Made by a program: the position numbers and the translations under genes. Shown piece after piece: positions 47,989-57,770 of a DNA stretch of 64,000 bases. Position 1 is the first letter of the stretch; the number at the start of each line of letters is the position of its first letter. The stretch is from Nitrospinaceae bacterium (GTDB lineage: Bacteria > Nitrospinota > Nitrospinia > Nitrospinales > JACRGP01): NCBI GenBank assembly GCA_029261575.1, contig JAJDBD010000085.1, positions 1 through 64,000 on the forward strand. Reading direction: 5' to 3'. Under the pieces are notes generated by a model. That model did not search any database. It saw only the letters and a list, made by a program, of their open reading frames with translations, and was not told where the DNA came from.

Positions 47989-48213
47989 ATGAGCCAATCG
48001 ATCAAATTAAACGTCGGCGATTCCCTGCGCGATCCCATGTCCGGAAACAACGGCGAAATCCTCAAAATCGAGGATCACGTTTCCGGAAAACTGGTTTTCA
48101 TCCGTTGGCGCGTGGAAGACCATTTGCATCACGACACGGAGCATTTTTATTCCAAGCTTGTCAAAAGCGTAAAAAAAGGGGAAATCGAACACAGCCCCCT
48201 GACGCCGTCCTGA
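47989..48213 (+). CDS. Small hypothetical protein
   Basis: MSQSIKLNVGDSLRDPMSGNNGEILKIEDHVSGKLVFIRWRVEDHLHHDTEHFYSKLVKSVKKGEIEHSPLTPS; start inside longer ORF. Confidence 0.55.
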   Translation: MSQSIKLNVGDSLRDPMSGNNGEILKIEDHVSGKLVFIRWRVEDHLHHDTEHFYSKLVKSVKKGEIEHSPLTPS

Positions 48214-48260
48214 CCCCTTAATTGCGTGCCAGGGGCGGGACCCGGTTTTTAAAATCAGTC

Positions 48261-48545
48261 CTATTGTTTATAAACCGTGTGGGAAGGTCGCCCGGCGAGA
48301 ATATTTTCCTTGCCCCAATTCACCACGTTTCGGAATTTATCCGATTGGATGAATCCGTTGAAGGCTTCCTCGGAACTCCAGTCGGACACGATCAAATAAG
48401 ATTGCAGATCGTCGATATCTTTAAACAAGTTGGTTTTGGAGTGCCCTTCCATTTCAGCCATAACCACCAAAACCGAGCGAAAAGCTTTCTCGAACGTTTC
48501 TTCTTTTCCCGGCAACACTTTATAATTCATTCCTATTGTGACCAT
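48261..48545 (-). CDS. Antibiotic biosynthesis monooxygenase (ABM)-fold small protein
   Basis: MNYKVLPGKEETFEKAFRSVLVVMAEMEGHSKTNLFKDIDDLQSYLIVSDWSSEEAFNGF pattern. Confidence 0.78.
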   Translation of the reverse strand: MVTIGMNYKVLPGKEETFEKAFRSVLVVMAEMEGHSKTNLFKDIDDLQSYLIVSDWSSEEAFNGFIQSDKFRNVVNWGKENILAGRPSHTVYKQ

Positions 48546-48567
48546 TTTTCATCCTCATAAGTAAGAG

Positions 48568-49596
48568 TCAAACGCACATTGACGACGCCCCGGCCCACTG
48601 TATATCTCCCAGATGTTCCCGAGGATTCAGGCGCAGTTCCTTTAAATCAAACCTGCGCTTGAGTTGAGTTATATTTTCCTTTTTGTGACCAGTATAAATA
48701 GAAATCTCCCGGGAAGGAACCTCAAAAACCGCACGGGAAGGAACTTCGGAAAGTGCGGACAACAACTCCGCCATTTTATCCAGATAAATTCTGCATTCCA
48801 CAAGATACTTTAAGGCGGGATGATGAGGACCGTCCACGATATTTTCGATCAACAACGGTTCGGAGGGCAACCCCAGGCGGATCACGGGGATTCCATTTTT
48901 CTTGAAACGAACCAACGCTTGCTTGCAATTCTGAATCGTCTCCTCGAGTCCCCAGGGCTTGTACCGCCCTTCCCTGTGCATGGTATGCAAAGCCGTATCC
49001 TTAATAACCAGGGCGGGATAAATCCGGACGAAGTCCGGCTTGAACTCGATCGTATCTTCAACCGATTGCAAAAATTTTTCCGCCGTGTCTCCGGGAAGGC
49101 CCGCCATTAATTGCAACCCCAACCGGAAGCCTTTCCGCCTGATCAAATCCACCGCCCTGCGGAACCCGGCCAGGGACCCTCCCCGCCCGGACTGTTCGAG
49201 AACCGAGGCGTCCGTCGACTGAATCCCAAGCTCAATCGTCTTGACAGAAAATGGTTCGAGCAAGTCCAACCCCTCCCGGCTTATGAAATCTGGATGAGTG
49301 GACAAACGAATGGATTGAATATCTCCCGATTCGATCCAGGGTTGCACCAGCGATAAAAGAAACCGTTGGCGGGACTCCGCCATCCCCGTAAAAGTGCCTC
49401 CGTAAAAGGCCGCCTCGCGGATCGCAAAACTTCCCGGTTTCATGGAATTTAAATAGGTTTCGATAGTTTGCTCGACCCACTCCCTGTCGGCCCGCTCGCG
49501 AACCCCCGCTATATTGTTCTGATCGCAATAGACGCAACGATAAGGACAGGCTTCGTGAGGGATAAAAATGGGAATGATCAGTCTTTTGGAGGGCAC
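48568..49596 (-). CDS. Elp3-like radical SAM protein
   Basis: IPHEACPYRCVYCDQNNIAG CxxxCxxC variant; IELGIQSTDASVLEQSGRG, GLQLMAGLPGDT. Confidence 0.88.
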   Translation of the reverse strand: MPSKRLIIPIFIPHEACPYRCVYCDQNNIAGVRERADREWVEQTIETYLNSMKPGSFAIREAAFYGGTFTGMAESRQRFLLSLVQPWIESGDIQSIRLSTHPDFISREGLDLLEPFSVKTIELGIQSTDASVLEQSGRGGSLAGFRRAVDLIRRKGFRLGLQLMAGLPGDTAEKFLQSVEDTIEFKPDFVRIYPALVIKDTALHTMHREGRYKPWGLEETIQNCKQALVRFKKNGIPVIRLGLPSEPLLIENIVDGPHHPALKYLVECRIYLDKMAELLSALSEVPSRAVFEVPSREISIYTGHKKENITQLKRRFDLKELRLNPREHLGDIQWAGASSMCV

Positions 49597-49613
49597 CGTG
49601 GGAGGATGGAGAT

Positions 49614-50318
49614 TCAGACGTTGAACTTTTCCAGGGCCTTGCGGGCCGCCGCCTGTTCGGCTTCTTTTTTACTCTTGCCGGAACCCGTCCCATGGATTTG
49701 ACTTTTTACGAAAACGGCGACTTCGAATAACTTTTCGTGGTCCGGACCGGATTCTTTTATCACCTTGTAACCGGGAACGCAGACGAATTTGTTTTGCGTG
49801 TATTCCTGCAGGTCGCTTTTAAAATCATGAAACACGCAATCGTCGGCCACCTTTTCAATCTCAACCTGCAATAACGGGAGCAGAACGCGGGAAACCTTTT
49901 CCAGATTGCCGTCCAGATACAGCGCGCCGGCAAGGGCCTCAAACCCGTTCGCCAAAAGCGAACTTTTGTTTTTTCCTCCGGACAGATCTTCGCCTTTTCC
50001 AAGATAAAGATAATCGCCCAAGTTGATTTTACGTCCCAGATTGGCCAGACAGGTTTCGTTGACCACGGAAGCCCGGATTTTCGACAAGGCGCCTTCGCTG
50101 TAATCGGGGTATTTTTTGATCATATATTCGCTGACGATCAGGTCCAGAACGGAGTCGCCTAAGAATTCAAACCGCTCGTTGTGTTTAAGGTTTTCAGAGT
50201 TCTCGTTGACGTAGGATTTGTGTGTGAGGGCCTTGACGAGGAGGGGCAAGCTCTGAAACTGGTACCCCAAAACGGATTGAAGCTCGGTCAATCCCTGCTT
50301 ACGCGCTTCAGATAACAT
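49614..50318 (-). CDS. rnc: Ribonuclease III
   Basis: NERFEFLGDSVLDLIVSEYM; C-terminal dsRBD. Confidence 0.96.
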   Translation of the reverse strand: MLSEARKQGLTELQSVLGYQFQSLPLLVKALTHKSYVNENSENLKHNERFEFLGDSVLDLIVSEYMIKKYPDYSEGALSKIRASVVNETCLANLGRKINLGDYLYLGKGEDLSGGKNKSSLLANGFEALAGALYLDGNLEKVSRVLLPLLQVEIEKVADDCVFHDFKSDLQEYTQNKFVCVPGYKVIKESGPDHEKLFEVAVFVKSQIHGTGSGKSKKEAEQAAARKALEKFNV

Positions 50319-50327
50319 GGAGGAATT

Positions 50328-51566
50328 TTAGTTAGAGACCTGCCGAACGACCAGAACCGCATTGGTTCCGCCAAATCCAAAAGAATTGGACATTGCGACT
50401 TTTATTTTTTTCTCGCGCGCGGTATTGGGCACATAATCCAGGTCGCAGATAGGATCGGGCGTCGTGTAATTGATGGTGGGCGGAACCGTTCCACGGTCGA
50501 TAGCCAAAAGAGAATAGATGGCCTCGATTCCGCCTGCGGCGCCTAATAAATGACCTGTCATGGATTTGGTGGAACTGATCCATAAATTTTTGGCGTGATG
50601 GTTAAAAACTTTTTTAATCGCCATGGTCTCGGTGGCGTCCGCCGCAGTGGACGTTCCGTGGGCGTTGATGTAATCGACTTCGTCTTTGTTGATTTTCGCG
50701 TTTTTGAGCGCCAGTTCCATGCAACGCGCCGCTCCTTCGCCGTCCGGAGACGTCGCCGTCATATGATGAGCGTCGCTGTTCAATCCATATCCCAATATTT
50801 CACCGTAGATATGGACGCCGCGCTTTTTGGCGCTTTCGTATTCTTCCAGGACCAACACGCCGCAACCTTCGCCCATAACAAAACCGTCGCGATCTTTATC
50901 GAAAGGTCGGCTCGCGCCCTTGGGATCGTCGTTCCGCGTGGAAAGAGCTTTGGCGGCGGCAAACCCTCCAATGCCCAACTCGGTGATGACGGATTCGGCG
51001 CCGCCGGCGATCATAGTATCCGCCTCGCCGTAACGGATGAGTTTGGCGGCGTCGCCGATAGCGTTTGTTCCGGTGGCGCAGGCGGTCACCACGCAGGTGT
51101 TGGGACCCTTTGCGCCAAAGGTGATGGATACCTGCCCGGACGCCATATTGGCGATCAGCATCGGAATAAAAAACGGGGTGATTTTTCGCGGACCCTTTTC
51201 AATATAGGTATAAAAGGTTTTTTCCAGAGCGGGCAAACCGCCAAGGCCTACGCCGATCAATACGCCGACGCGATCGGCGTTTTCGTCGTTGATTTCAAAT
51301 TGGGAGTCCTTCAGCGCCATGCGGGTACAGGCGATGGCATAATGGATGAACACGTCCATTTTCTTGATTTCCTTGTGCTCAACATGGTCCTCAGGTTTGA
51401 ACCCCTTGACCTCTCCGGCAATTCGAACGGGAAACTTTTCCGCATCAAACTTGCTTATGTAATCAATGCCGGATATCCCCCCGCACAGGGCCTTCCAGTT
51501 TTCGTCGACGCCCATCCCTAGCGGGGTGACCATGCCCAAACCGGTAACAACGACACGCCTGTCCAT
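50328..51566 (-). CDS. fabF: 3-oxoacyl-ACP synthase II
   Basis: [66 protein letters not shown]. Confidence 0.97.
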   Translation of the reverse strand: MDRRVVVTGLGMVTPLGMGVDENWKALCGGISGIDYISKFDAEKFPVRIAGEVKGFKPEDHVEHKEIKKMDVFIHYAIACTRMALKDSQFEINDENADRVGVLIGVGLGGLPALEKTFYTYIEKGPRKITPFFIPMLIANMASGQVSITFGAKGPNTCVVTACATGTNAIGDAAKLIRYGEADTMIAGGAESVITELGIGGFAAAKALSTRNDDPKGASRPFDKDRDGFVMGEGCGVLVLEEYESAKKRGVHIYGEILGYGLNSDAHHMTATSPDGEGAARCMELALKNAKINKDEVDYINAHGTSTAADATETMAIKKVFNHHAKNLWISSTKSMTGHLLGAAGGIEAIYSLLAIDRGTVPPTINYTTPDPICDLDYVPNTAREKKIKVAMSNSFGFGGTNAVLVVRQVSN

Positions 51567-51585
51567 ATTCTTCGCCTGAAAAGTA

Positions 51586-51822
51586 TTAATTAGTGTTGCT
51601 TTTAATATGCCCGATAGCGTCTCCCACGGTGGCTATTTTTTCAGCCATTTCGTCGGGGATCTCTATATCAAACTCTTCTTCCAGAGCCATAACCAATTCC
51701 ACCGTGTCCAGCGAATCAGCGCCCAAATCTTCCACAAATTTTGCAGTCGGGACAACCTGCTTCTCATCCACGCCCAGTTGATCCACAATAATATCTGTTA
51801 CTTTCTTTTCAATTGAAGACAT
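51586..51822 (-). CDS. acpP: Acyl carrier protein
   Basis: [27 protein letters not shown]. Confidence 0.97.
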   Translation of the reverse strand: MSSIEKKVTDIIVDQLGVDEKQVVPTAKFVEDLGADSLDTVELVMALEEEFDIEIPDEMAEKIATVGDAIGHIKSNTN

Positions 51823-51844
51823 TTATATACACTCCTTTAAGAAA

Positions 51845-52585
51845 CTACATTAGCATTCCACCGTTTATATTCAGAACCTGGCCGGTAATATAATCTGCTC
51901 GATCCGATACCAGGAATAAGACGCCATCCGCAACATTTTGAGAACTCCCCAATTTCCCAAGGGGAATTTTACCCATCAAACCTTCTCTGATTTTTTCATT
52001 CAAGGCGCCTGTCATGTCCGTTTCAATAAAGCCTGGGGCAATGGCATTCACCCTTATACCGCGCGGCGCCGCCTCCAGAGCCATGGTCTTGGTCAGTCCA
52101 ATCAAGGCCGCTTTGGAGGCCGTATAATTTGCCTGCCCCGCGTTGCCTGCCTGACCTACGATGGAGCTGATGTTTACAATATTTCCGCTTCTTTGTTTCA
52201 TCATTTGTTTTACTGCCAATTGGGAACAAAGAAACGCGCCTTTTAAATTAACCTCCAGTACCTGGTCCCAATCTTCTTCCTTCATTCGAACCAGCAACCC
52301 GTCCTTGGTTATACCCGCATTATTGACCAAAATATCCAGCCTGCCCGCCTCTCCGACAATCAGGTCAAATGCGTTTTGAATATGCTCCCTTTTCGAAACG
52401 TCCAGGCAGATAGCGAAAGCTTTGCCGCCTTTATCCCGTATAGATTTGGCGGTTTCCTCGGCGGTTTCGAGGTTCGTGCCCCCAAGGTAAACCTGCGCGC
52501 CTTGGGAAGCAAGCGTTTCCGAGATTGTTTTACCTATTCCCCTGCCTCCGCCGGTTACCAGGGCTATTTGGTTTTCCAGTTCCAT
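51845..52585 (-). CDS. fabG: 3-oxoacyl-ACP reductase
   Basis: ALVTGGGRGIGKTISETLA, NNAGITKDGLLVRM, YTASKAALIGLTKTMALE. Confidence 0.96.
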   Translation of the reverse strand: MELENQIALVTGGGRGIGKTISETLASQGAQVYLGGTNLETAEETAKSIRDKGGKAFAICLDVSKREHIQNAFDLIVGEAGRLDILVNNAGITKDGLLVRMKEEDWDQVLEVNLKGAFLCSQLAVKQMMKQRSGNIVNISSIVGQAGNAGQANYTASKAALIGLTKTMALEAAPRGIRVNAIAPGFIETDMTGALNEKIREGLMGKIPLGKLGSSQNVADGVLFLVSDRADYITGQVLNINGGMLM

Positions 52586-52604
52586 AAAAATAGAGCCGGG
52601 CCTT

Positions 52605-53549
52605 TTAAGCCAGGGTTCTTAATTCGCTCGCTGTTTTAGCCAGAGATTCCGGATCGCCCACCTGAAAGCATAGAATTTGTTTGGCAAATCGCCGCATCAA
52701 CCCGGAAAGCACTCTTCCGGGTCCAATTTCAACCACAGCCTGAATCCCGTCGTCCACCAGATACTGCATCGTTTCGACCCATCGAACCGGGGAGCAAACC
52801 TGCTTCACCAACGCCGCTCTGGCCTCAGAACCCGAGGTCACGGCCTGGGCGTCGACGTTGGTAACAACCGGTATGGACAGGTCCTGAAAATCGGTTTTTT
52901 CAAGCTCAATTTGAAGCTTTTGTTCCGCTGTTTTCATCAAGGAACAATGAAACGGGGCGCTGACGGGAAGAACAACAGTCTTTTTGGCTCCCAGGCGATT
53001 GGCTTCCTCCACGGCGGATTCCACGGCTTGCCGGTGACCGGCGACCACGGTTTGTACGGGACTGTTCATATTTGCGGGAGAAACCAGGTTTTCTGGATTG
53101 GAAAGTCTGGCGCAGATTTCCTGAACCGTCTTTAAAGGCAACCCCACAATGGCCGCCATTCCGCCGAGACCCACGGGAACGGCTTCCTGCATGAATTTCC
53201 CTCGTTTATGGACCACCCGGACGGCGTCCAAAAAATCCAAGGCTCCCGCCGCAACCAGGGCGGAGTATTCTCCCAGACTATGACCGGCGGTCACACGGAA
53301 TTCTATACCATTTTCCTTCAATGCATTCAAGGCCATTATGCTGTGGACGAGGATAGCCGGTTGAGTGTTTTCCGTCAGATTCAGCTCGTCTTCCGGCCCT
53401 TCCAGGCACAATTTTTCCAAGTCCTTGCCAATGGCCTCTCCGGCCTGATGAAGCATGTCCCTGGCTTGGGGAAGCGACGAAAAAAATTCCCCGCCCATGC
53501 CAACAAATTGCGAGCCTTGGCCGGGAAATAGAAAAGCAATATTTACCAT
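52605..53549 (-). CDS. fabD: Malonyl-CoA-ACP transacylase
   Basis: IAFLFPGQGSQFVGMG, VTAGHSLGEYSALVAAG. Confidence 0.96.
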   Translation of the reverse strand: MVNIAFLFPGQGSQFVGMGGEFFSSLPQARDMLHQAGEAIGKDLEKLCLEGPEDELNLTENTQPAILVHSIMALNALKENGIEFRVTAGHSLGEYSALVAAGALDFLDAVRVVHKRGKFMQEAVPVGLGGMAAIVGLPLKTVQEICARLSNPENLVSPANMNSPVQTVVAGHRQAVESAVEEANRLGAKKTVVLPVSAPFHCSLMKTAEQKLQIELEKTDFQDLSIPVVTNVDAQAVTSGSEARAALVKQVCSPVRWVETMQYLVDDGIQAVVEIGPGRVLSGLMRRFAKQILCFQVGDPESLAKTASELRTLA

Positions 53550-54544
53550 CGGATGAGCGCCGATCCCCAGGTCAACCCGGCGCCCAGCCCGGTGATCAAA
53601 ACCAGATCGCCGTCCTTGACGCGCCCTTCCTCTCTGGATTCGTGCAGGGCGATGGGAATGGCGGCTCCGGCGGTGTTGCCGTACCGGTTTATATTCACAA
53701 AAGTTTTTTCCAACGGCAGGTCCAGGTGTTTGGCGACGGCGTCTATGATGCGCTTGTTGGCCTGGTGAGGAACCATCAGGCTGACGTCCTCCTTGACCAG
53801 TCCATTGAACTCCAGGGCTTCGATCGCCGCCTCGGTCATCCGTTTGACGGCGGATTTAAACGTGGCCCCGCCCGCCATTTTCAAGGTGTATTGCTTTTGT
53901 TCCGCCGCCAGGGAAGAAATCCGCTCGCGTCCAATTCCGCCTGGAACGCATAACATTTCCGCCTTGGATCCGTCGGAGTGAATGTGCGTGGACAAAATGC
54001 CTTTCGGCGACTGGGTTTCTGTTCTTTTCAATATCGCGGCTCCGGCTCCATCTCCAAATAAAATACAGGTGGACCGGTCTTCCCAATCCATTATCCTGGA
54101 ATTCACTTCGCTTCCCACGACGAGGATCGTTTCCAGCCGCCCGCTTTTTAAATATTGCTCGGCGATCGACAATCCGTAAATGAACCCGGAACAAACCGCC
54201 GATATGTCGTAAGCCGCCGCGTTGACCGCGCCCAACCCCTTTTGCACGAAACAACCGGTGGAGGGATACAAAATGTCCGGCGTGGACGTGCAAACAATGA
54301 TCATGTCCAATTGTCCGGCGGCGACGTCGGCTTCCTTCATTGCCTGAAGCGACGCTTTTACCGCCATGGTCGAGGAACTTTCGTCCTTGGCCGCAATCCG
54401 CCTTTCTTCTATTCCGGTCCGGGCGCGGATCCACTCATCGGAAGTTTCCAGAGTTTTTTCCAGATCCTTGTTGGTGAGTATTTTTTCGGGAAGGTAGGTT
54501 CCGGTTCCCACAATTTGAGCTGAAAACGGCGAGCGATGGGTCAT
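53543..54544 (-). CDS. fabH: 3-oxoacyl-ACP synthase III
   Basis: GTGTYLPEKILTNKDLEK, YDISAVCSGFIYGLSIAEQY, MVPHQANKRIIDAVAKHL. Confidence 0.96.
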   Translation of the reverse strand: MTHRSPFSAQIVGTGTYLPEKILTNKDLEKTLETSDEWIRARTGIEERRIAAKDESSSTMAVKASLQAMKEADVAAGQLDMIIVCTSTPDILYPSTGCFVQKGLGAVNAAAYDISAVCSGFIYGLSIAEQYLKSGRLETILVVGSEVNSRIMDWEDRSTCILFGDGAGAAILKRTETQSPKGILSTHIHSDGSKAEMLCVPGGIGRERISSLAAEQKQYTLKMAGGATFKSAVKRMTEAAIEALEFNGLVKEDVSLMVPHQANKRIIDAVAKHLDLPLEKTFVNINRYGNTAGAAIPIALHESREEGRVKDGDLVLITGLGAGLTWGSALIRW

Positions 54545-54555
54545 GTCCGGCGGGC

Positions 54556-55725
54556 TTATTTTTCTGGTTTTTCGGTTTTTTCGACTGCTTTTTCTTCTTC
54601 CGGAACCGGCTCAACCTGTTCAGGAATATCAGCGGGGGGTTCATGCCCATTTTCATCATTTTTTGGATTAAAGGCTATCTCCTTGATGTGTTTCCAAAAA
54701 GTTCCCTTGGCCCAAATCCCAATATCTTCCAAATTGGATTCGATTTCTTCCTGGATATGCTGATTGACTTTTTTATCCACCATCTCGCGCGCGCGGTTGA
54801 TGGCGTTCTTAAGGGCTTTTGGGGAGGAACGTCCGTGGGCAATGATGCACACTCCATTAATCCCCAACAAAGGAGCGCCTCCGGTTTCGGAATAATCCAC
54901 GGCTTTTTTCTTGCTGTCCAAATGCGGTTTGATGAGCAGGTAACCCAGCTTGCTGAGCCAACTGGCGCGGAACACGCTTTTCAAAAGTTCGCCGATCATT
55001 TCCGCCATGCTTTGGCTGATTTTCAAAGCGATATTGCCAGTAAAACCGTCGCAGACGATGACGTCCGCTTGCCCGCTGTACACGCCCTTGGCTTCCACAT
55101 TGCCAATAAAATTAATATGGCAACTTTTGAACATCTTAAAGACGTTTTTAGTCATCTCATTTCCCTTGCCGTCTTCCTCGCCAATACTCAAAAGCCCCAC
55201 ACGCGGATTTTCCATTCCCAAAACGTATTTGGCCATCACGTTTCCCATGATTCCGAATTCAAAGAGTTGATTGGCCTTGCAGTCGACGTTGGCCCCGGCG
55301 TCCAAAAGCAGGGCGGGTCCGTCCAGGGTGGGAAGTTGTACGGCAATGCAGGGGCGGTCCACCCCTTTCATAGTGCGGAGCAAAACCGAAGAATACGCCA
55401 GAACGGCGCCGGTGTTGCCTGCGCTCACAAAAGCCTCGGCCTCGCCGCGCTTGATCAAATCGACGCCGATTTTCATGGAGGATTTTTTCTTCGATCGTAA
55501 AACCTTGGAAGGCGAATCGTCCATTTCAACGACCTCGTCGGCGTGCACCACACGGATGGGCAATTTCGACGCGTCTTCGAATTTGCTCAGCTCCGCCTGC
55601 ACCTCGTCGGTTCTACCCGTGAGAATAATTTCCACCTCGGGGTATTCCCGGGCCGCTAAAACTGCGCCCTCGACAATGGCGGAAGGCGCATTGTCTCCTC
55701 CCATAGCGTCAACGACGATTTTCAT
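54556..55725 (-). CDS. plsX: Phosphate acyltransferase PlsX
   Basis: MKIVVDAMGGDNAPSAIVEGAVLAA; start set at 55725; acidic C-terminal extension. Confidence 0.95.
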   Translation of the reverse strand: MKIVVDAMGGDNAPSAIVEGAVLAAREYPEVEIILTGRTDEVQAELSKFEDASKLPIRVVHADEVVEMDDSPSKVLRSKKKSSMKIGVDLIKRGEAEAFVSAGNTGAVLAYSSVLLRTMKGVDRPCIAVQLPTLDGPALLLDAGANVDCKANQLFEFGIMGNVMAKYVLGMENPRVGLLSIGEEDGKGNEMTKNVFKMFKSCHINFIGNVEAKGVYSGQADVIVCDGFTGNIALKISQSMAEMIGELLKSVFRASWLSKLGYLLIKPHLDSKKKAVDYSETGGAPLLGINGVCIIAHGRSSPKALKNAINRAREMVDKKVNQHIQEEIESNLEDIGIWAKGTFWKHIKEIAFNPKNDENGHEPPADIPEQVEPVPEEEKAVEKTEKPEK

Positions 55726-55781
55726 GAACGACCACTCCTTTGCCCAAGCCAGGTCCAACGCACAACAGGCCGACCTGAAAA

Positions 55782-55961
55782 CTAAACTTCCTCGACCTCA
55801 ACGATCTGCTTTCCGTTATAAAAACCTTCCGGCGACATGTGATGAGGTCTACGGGCTTCGCCCGTATCCGGGTCGACGGTGAAGGCGGGAACCTTTAATT
55901 TATCGTGAGACCTTCGATTCTTTTTCCTTGAACGGGACGTCCTTTTCTTTGGAACGGCCAT
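55782..55961 (-). CDS. rpmF: 50S ribosomal protein L32 (absent from ORF track)
   Basis: MAVPKKRTSRSRKKNRRSHDKLKVPAFTVDPDTGEARRPHHMSPEGFYNGKQIVEVEEV, 59 aa, between DUF177 gene and plsX. Confidence 0.95.
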   Translation of the reverse strand: MAVPKKRTSRSRKKNRRSHDKLKVPAFTVDPDTGEARRPHHMSPEGFYNGKQIVEVEEV

Positions 55962-55987
55962 GATTCCTCCTAAGATAATATGAAAAA

Positions 55988-56536
55988 TTATTTCAGTTTG
56001 TCCTTCAACTCCATCAAAACTTCAAGCCTCGGGTCGACGGCCAGGTCTTTATCGCAATCGCAATTTTCCAGGTTCAAGTCGGCGCCGCAACGCTGGCACA
56101 GTCCCCGGCAATTTTCATCGCACAGGCAAATCGTCGGCAGGTTTAATACGATATGATCGTGAACCGCCTGAGTCAGATCCACCTGATTTCCAGAATTTCC
56201 AGAATAGGATTCCGCGTCAATGTCGGACGCCTGCAATTCCACCTCGGCTTTCCCTTTTTGGGATTCAGTTCTGGGAGTGAACCGGGCTGAAACCTTGCAA
56301 TGCAGGGGAAACCGGATGGAACCCAAACAGCGGCTACAAATCAGGTCGAGAGCGGAAACGATCCGCCCGGACAAGTAAACGTCCTTCTGGACCTTTTTTA
56401 AATTCCCCTCCACATGAACATCGTCGCAGAGAGCGCAATCGGGCTGGTTTAAATTAAAATGGCTCCGTGGCTGAACCTTGGAAAACTCCAAGCCTTCCAA
56501 GGGGATATCGTCAATTTCAAAGACCAGACTAGACAT
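55988..56536 (-). CDS. YceD/DUF177 family protein
   Basis: Adjacent to rpmF; Cys pairs ICSRCLG and CDENCRGLCQRCGADLNLENCDCD typical of DUF177. Confidence 0.88.
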   Translation of the reverse strand: MSSLVFEIDDIPLEGLEFSKVQPRSHFNLNQPDCALCDDVHVEGNLKKVQKDVYLSGRIVSALDLICSRCLGSIRFPLHCKVSARFTPRTESQKGKAEVELQASDIDAESYSGNSGNQVDLTQAVHDHIVLNLPTICLCDENCRGLCQRCGADLNLENCDCDKDLAVDPRLEVLMELKDKLK

Positions 56537-56668
56537 AATTAACGTCAACGGAACCTGCAAACCCAATAAGCCACTGATGTTGGGATTCTTATGCCGAGGT
56601 GATAAGGCTTGAATTTACCTGTAATCACCAGACCAGTCAAGAAAAATCATTCGCTTTGGAGTGAGATA

Positions 56669-57547
56669 TCAGGCTCGCGGATGGTATTCGTCGTGTATTT
56701 GGCGCATTCGTTCCTGAAGGATGTGCGTATAAATTTGAGTGGTGGAAATATCCGCGTGGCCCAACATTTGTTGAACCGACCGCAAATCGGCGCCGCCTTC
56801 CAGTAAATGTGTGGCGAAAGCGTGCCGGAGCGTATGGGGAGAAACCTGGATTTTGATTCCAGCCTTCAAGGCGTACCCCTTTATTATTTCCCAGAAGGCC
56901 TGCCGCGACATTTTCTTTCCCAGACGAGTGACGAACAACTCCCGAGCCACCCGCCCCTTCAATATTACGGGGCGGGCTTTGACAAAATAGTCCTCTATAG
57001 CCTCGCGCGCCGTTTGGCCGAGGGGAACCGCCCTTTCCTTCCCCCCTTTCCCGAGGGAACGCAGATAGCCGGCTTGCAGATTCAGGTCGCCGGGAGTCAA
57101 ATTAATCAATTCGGAAACCCGCAGTCCCGAGGCATAAAGCGTTTCCAGCATGGCTTTGTCGCGAAGTCCGCGCGGATGAGAAAGGTCGGGCGCGCTTAAA
57201 ATGGCGTCCACTTCTTCGAAAGACAGGGTTTCCGGAAGCTTTCGCCATTTCCGCGGGGTTTCGAGATTCTCGACCGGACTGGCGTCAATTTGTTTTTCGT
57301 CCACCAAAAACCGGAAAAAAGATTTTAACGAGGACATACAACGCGCAATAGACGCAGAGGATAATCCCCGCTCCCGAAGCCCTATAAAATAATGGCGGAC
57401 ATGCTCGGTATCGATCTCGGAAAAAGGCAACGCTTTAACAGCGGACAAAAAACCGGCGACATCCCGGATATAACTTTTTTGGGTGTTTAGCGAATGTCTT
57501 TTTTCGATCAATAAAAAATCGGCAAACTGGGGCAAAAAATCTCTCAT
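56669..57547 (-). CDS. Tyrosine recombinase, XerC/XerD family
   Basis: LYASGLRVSELINL, SPHTLRHAFATHLLEGGADLRSVQQMLGHADISTTQIYTHI. Confidence 0.95.
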   Translation of the reverse strand: MRDFLPQFADFLLIEKRHSLNTQKSYIRDVAGFLSAVKALPFSEIDTEHVRHYFIGLRERGLSSASIARCMSSLKSFFRFLVDEKQIDASPVENLETPRKWRKLPETLSFEEVDAILSAPDLSHPRGLRDKAMLETLYASGLRVSELINLTPGDLNLQAGYLRSLGKGGKERAVPLGQTAREAIEDYFVKARPVILKGRVARELFVTRLGKKMSRQAFWEIIKGYALKAGIKIQVSPHTLRHAFATHLLEGGADLRSVQQMLGHADISTTQIYTHILQERMRQIHDEYHPRA

Positions 57548-57680
57548 AAAATAACTTTATAATAATCAAATGGTTACGCGCAAGTTTTTATTTTATGGAC
57601 GCATTTTAATTTGCATTTCTAACGCGGATTTTGGATTATTTTCGCTCTAATATAGTAAGTTTATTGAAAATAAAGGCTGT

Positions 57681-57709
57681 TTGTAGATTACGCCAAAATG
57701 AGGTACAAT
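57681..57709 (+). promoter_or_regulatory. Candidate sigma70 promoter for fbp
   Basis: TTGTAG-17 nt-TACAAT, about 60 nt upstream of fbp start. Confidence 0.45.
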
Positions 57710-57770
57710 CACGCGCCTTAAAACGACATTTATCCCTCTGCGGTTGGAGGGAAGGATTCAATGGGGGAAT

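Noticed and set aside
47344-48213. 289-aa plus-strand ORF covering the mgtE 3' end and beyond
   Set aside because: Overlaps mgtE out of frame and the antisense of the lipoyl-like gene; only the last 74 aa (from 47989) look like a plausible gene
50595-51521. 308-aa plus-strand ORF antisense to fabF
   Set aside because: Antisense shadow of fabF; no motif
54643-55500. 285-aa plus-strand ORF antisense to plsX
   Set aside because: Antisense shadow of plsX; no motif
56669-57547. Tyrosine recombinase as a mobile-element integrase
   Set aside because: Sequence is XerC/XerD-like and flanked by housekeeping genes with no att repeats or cargo visible
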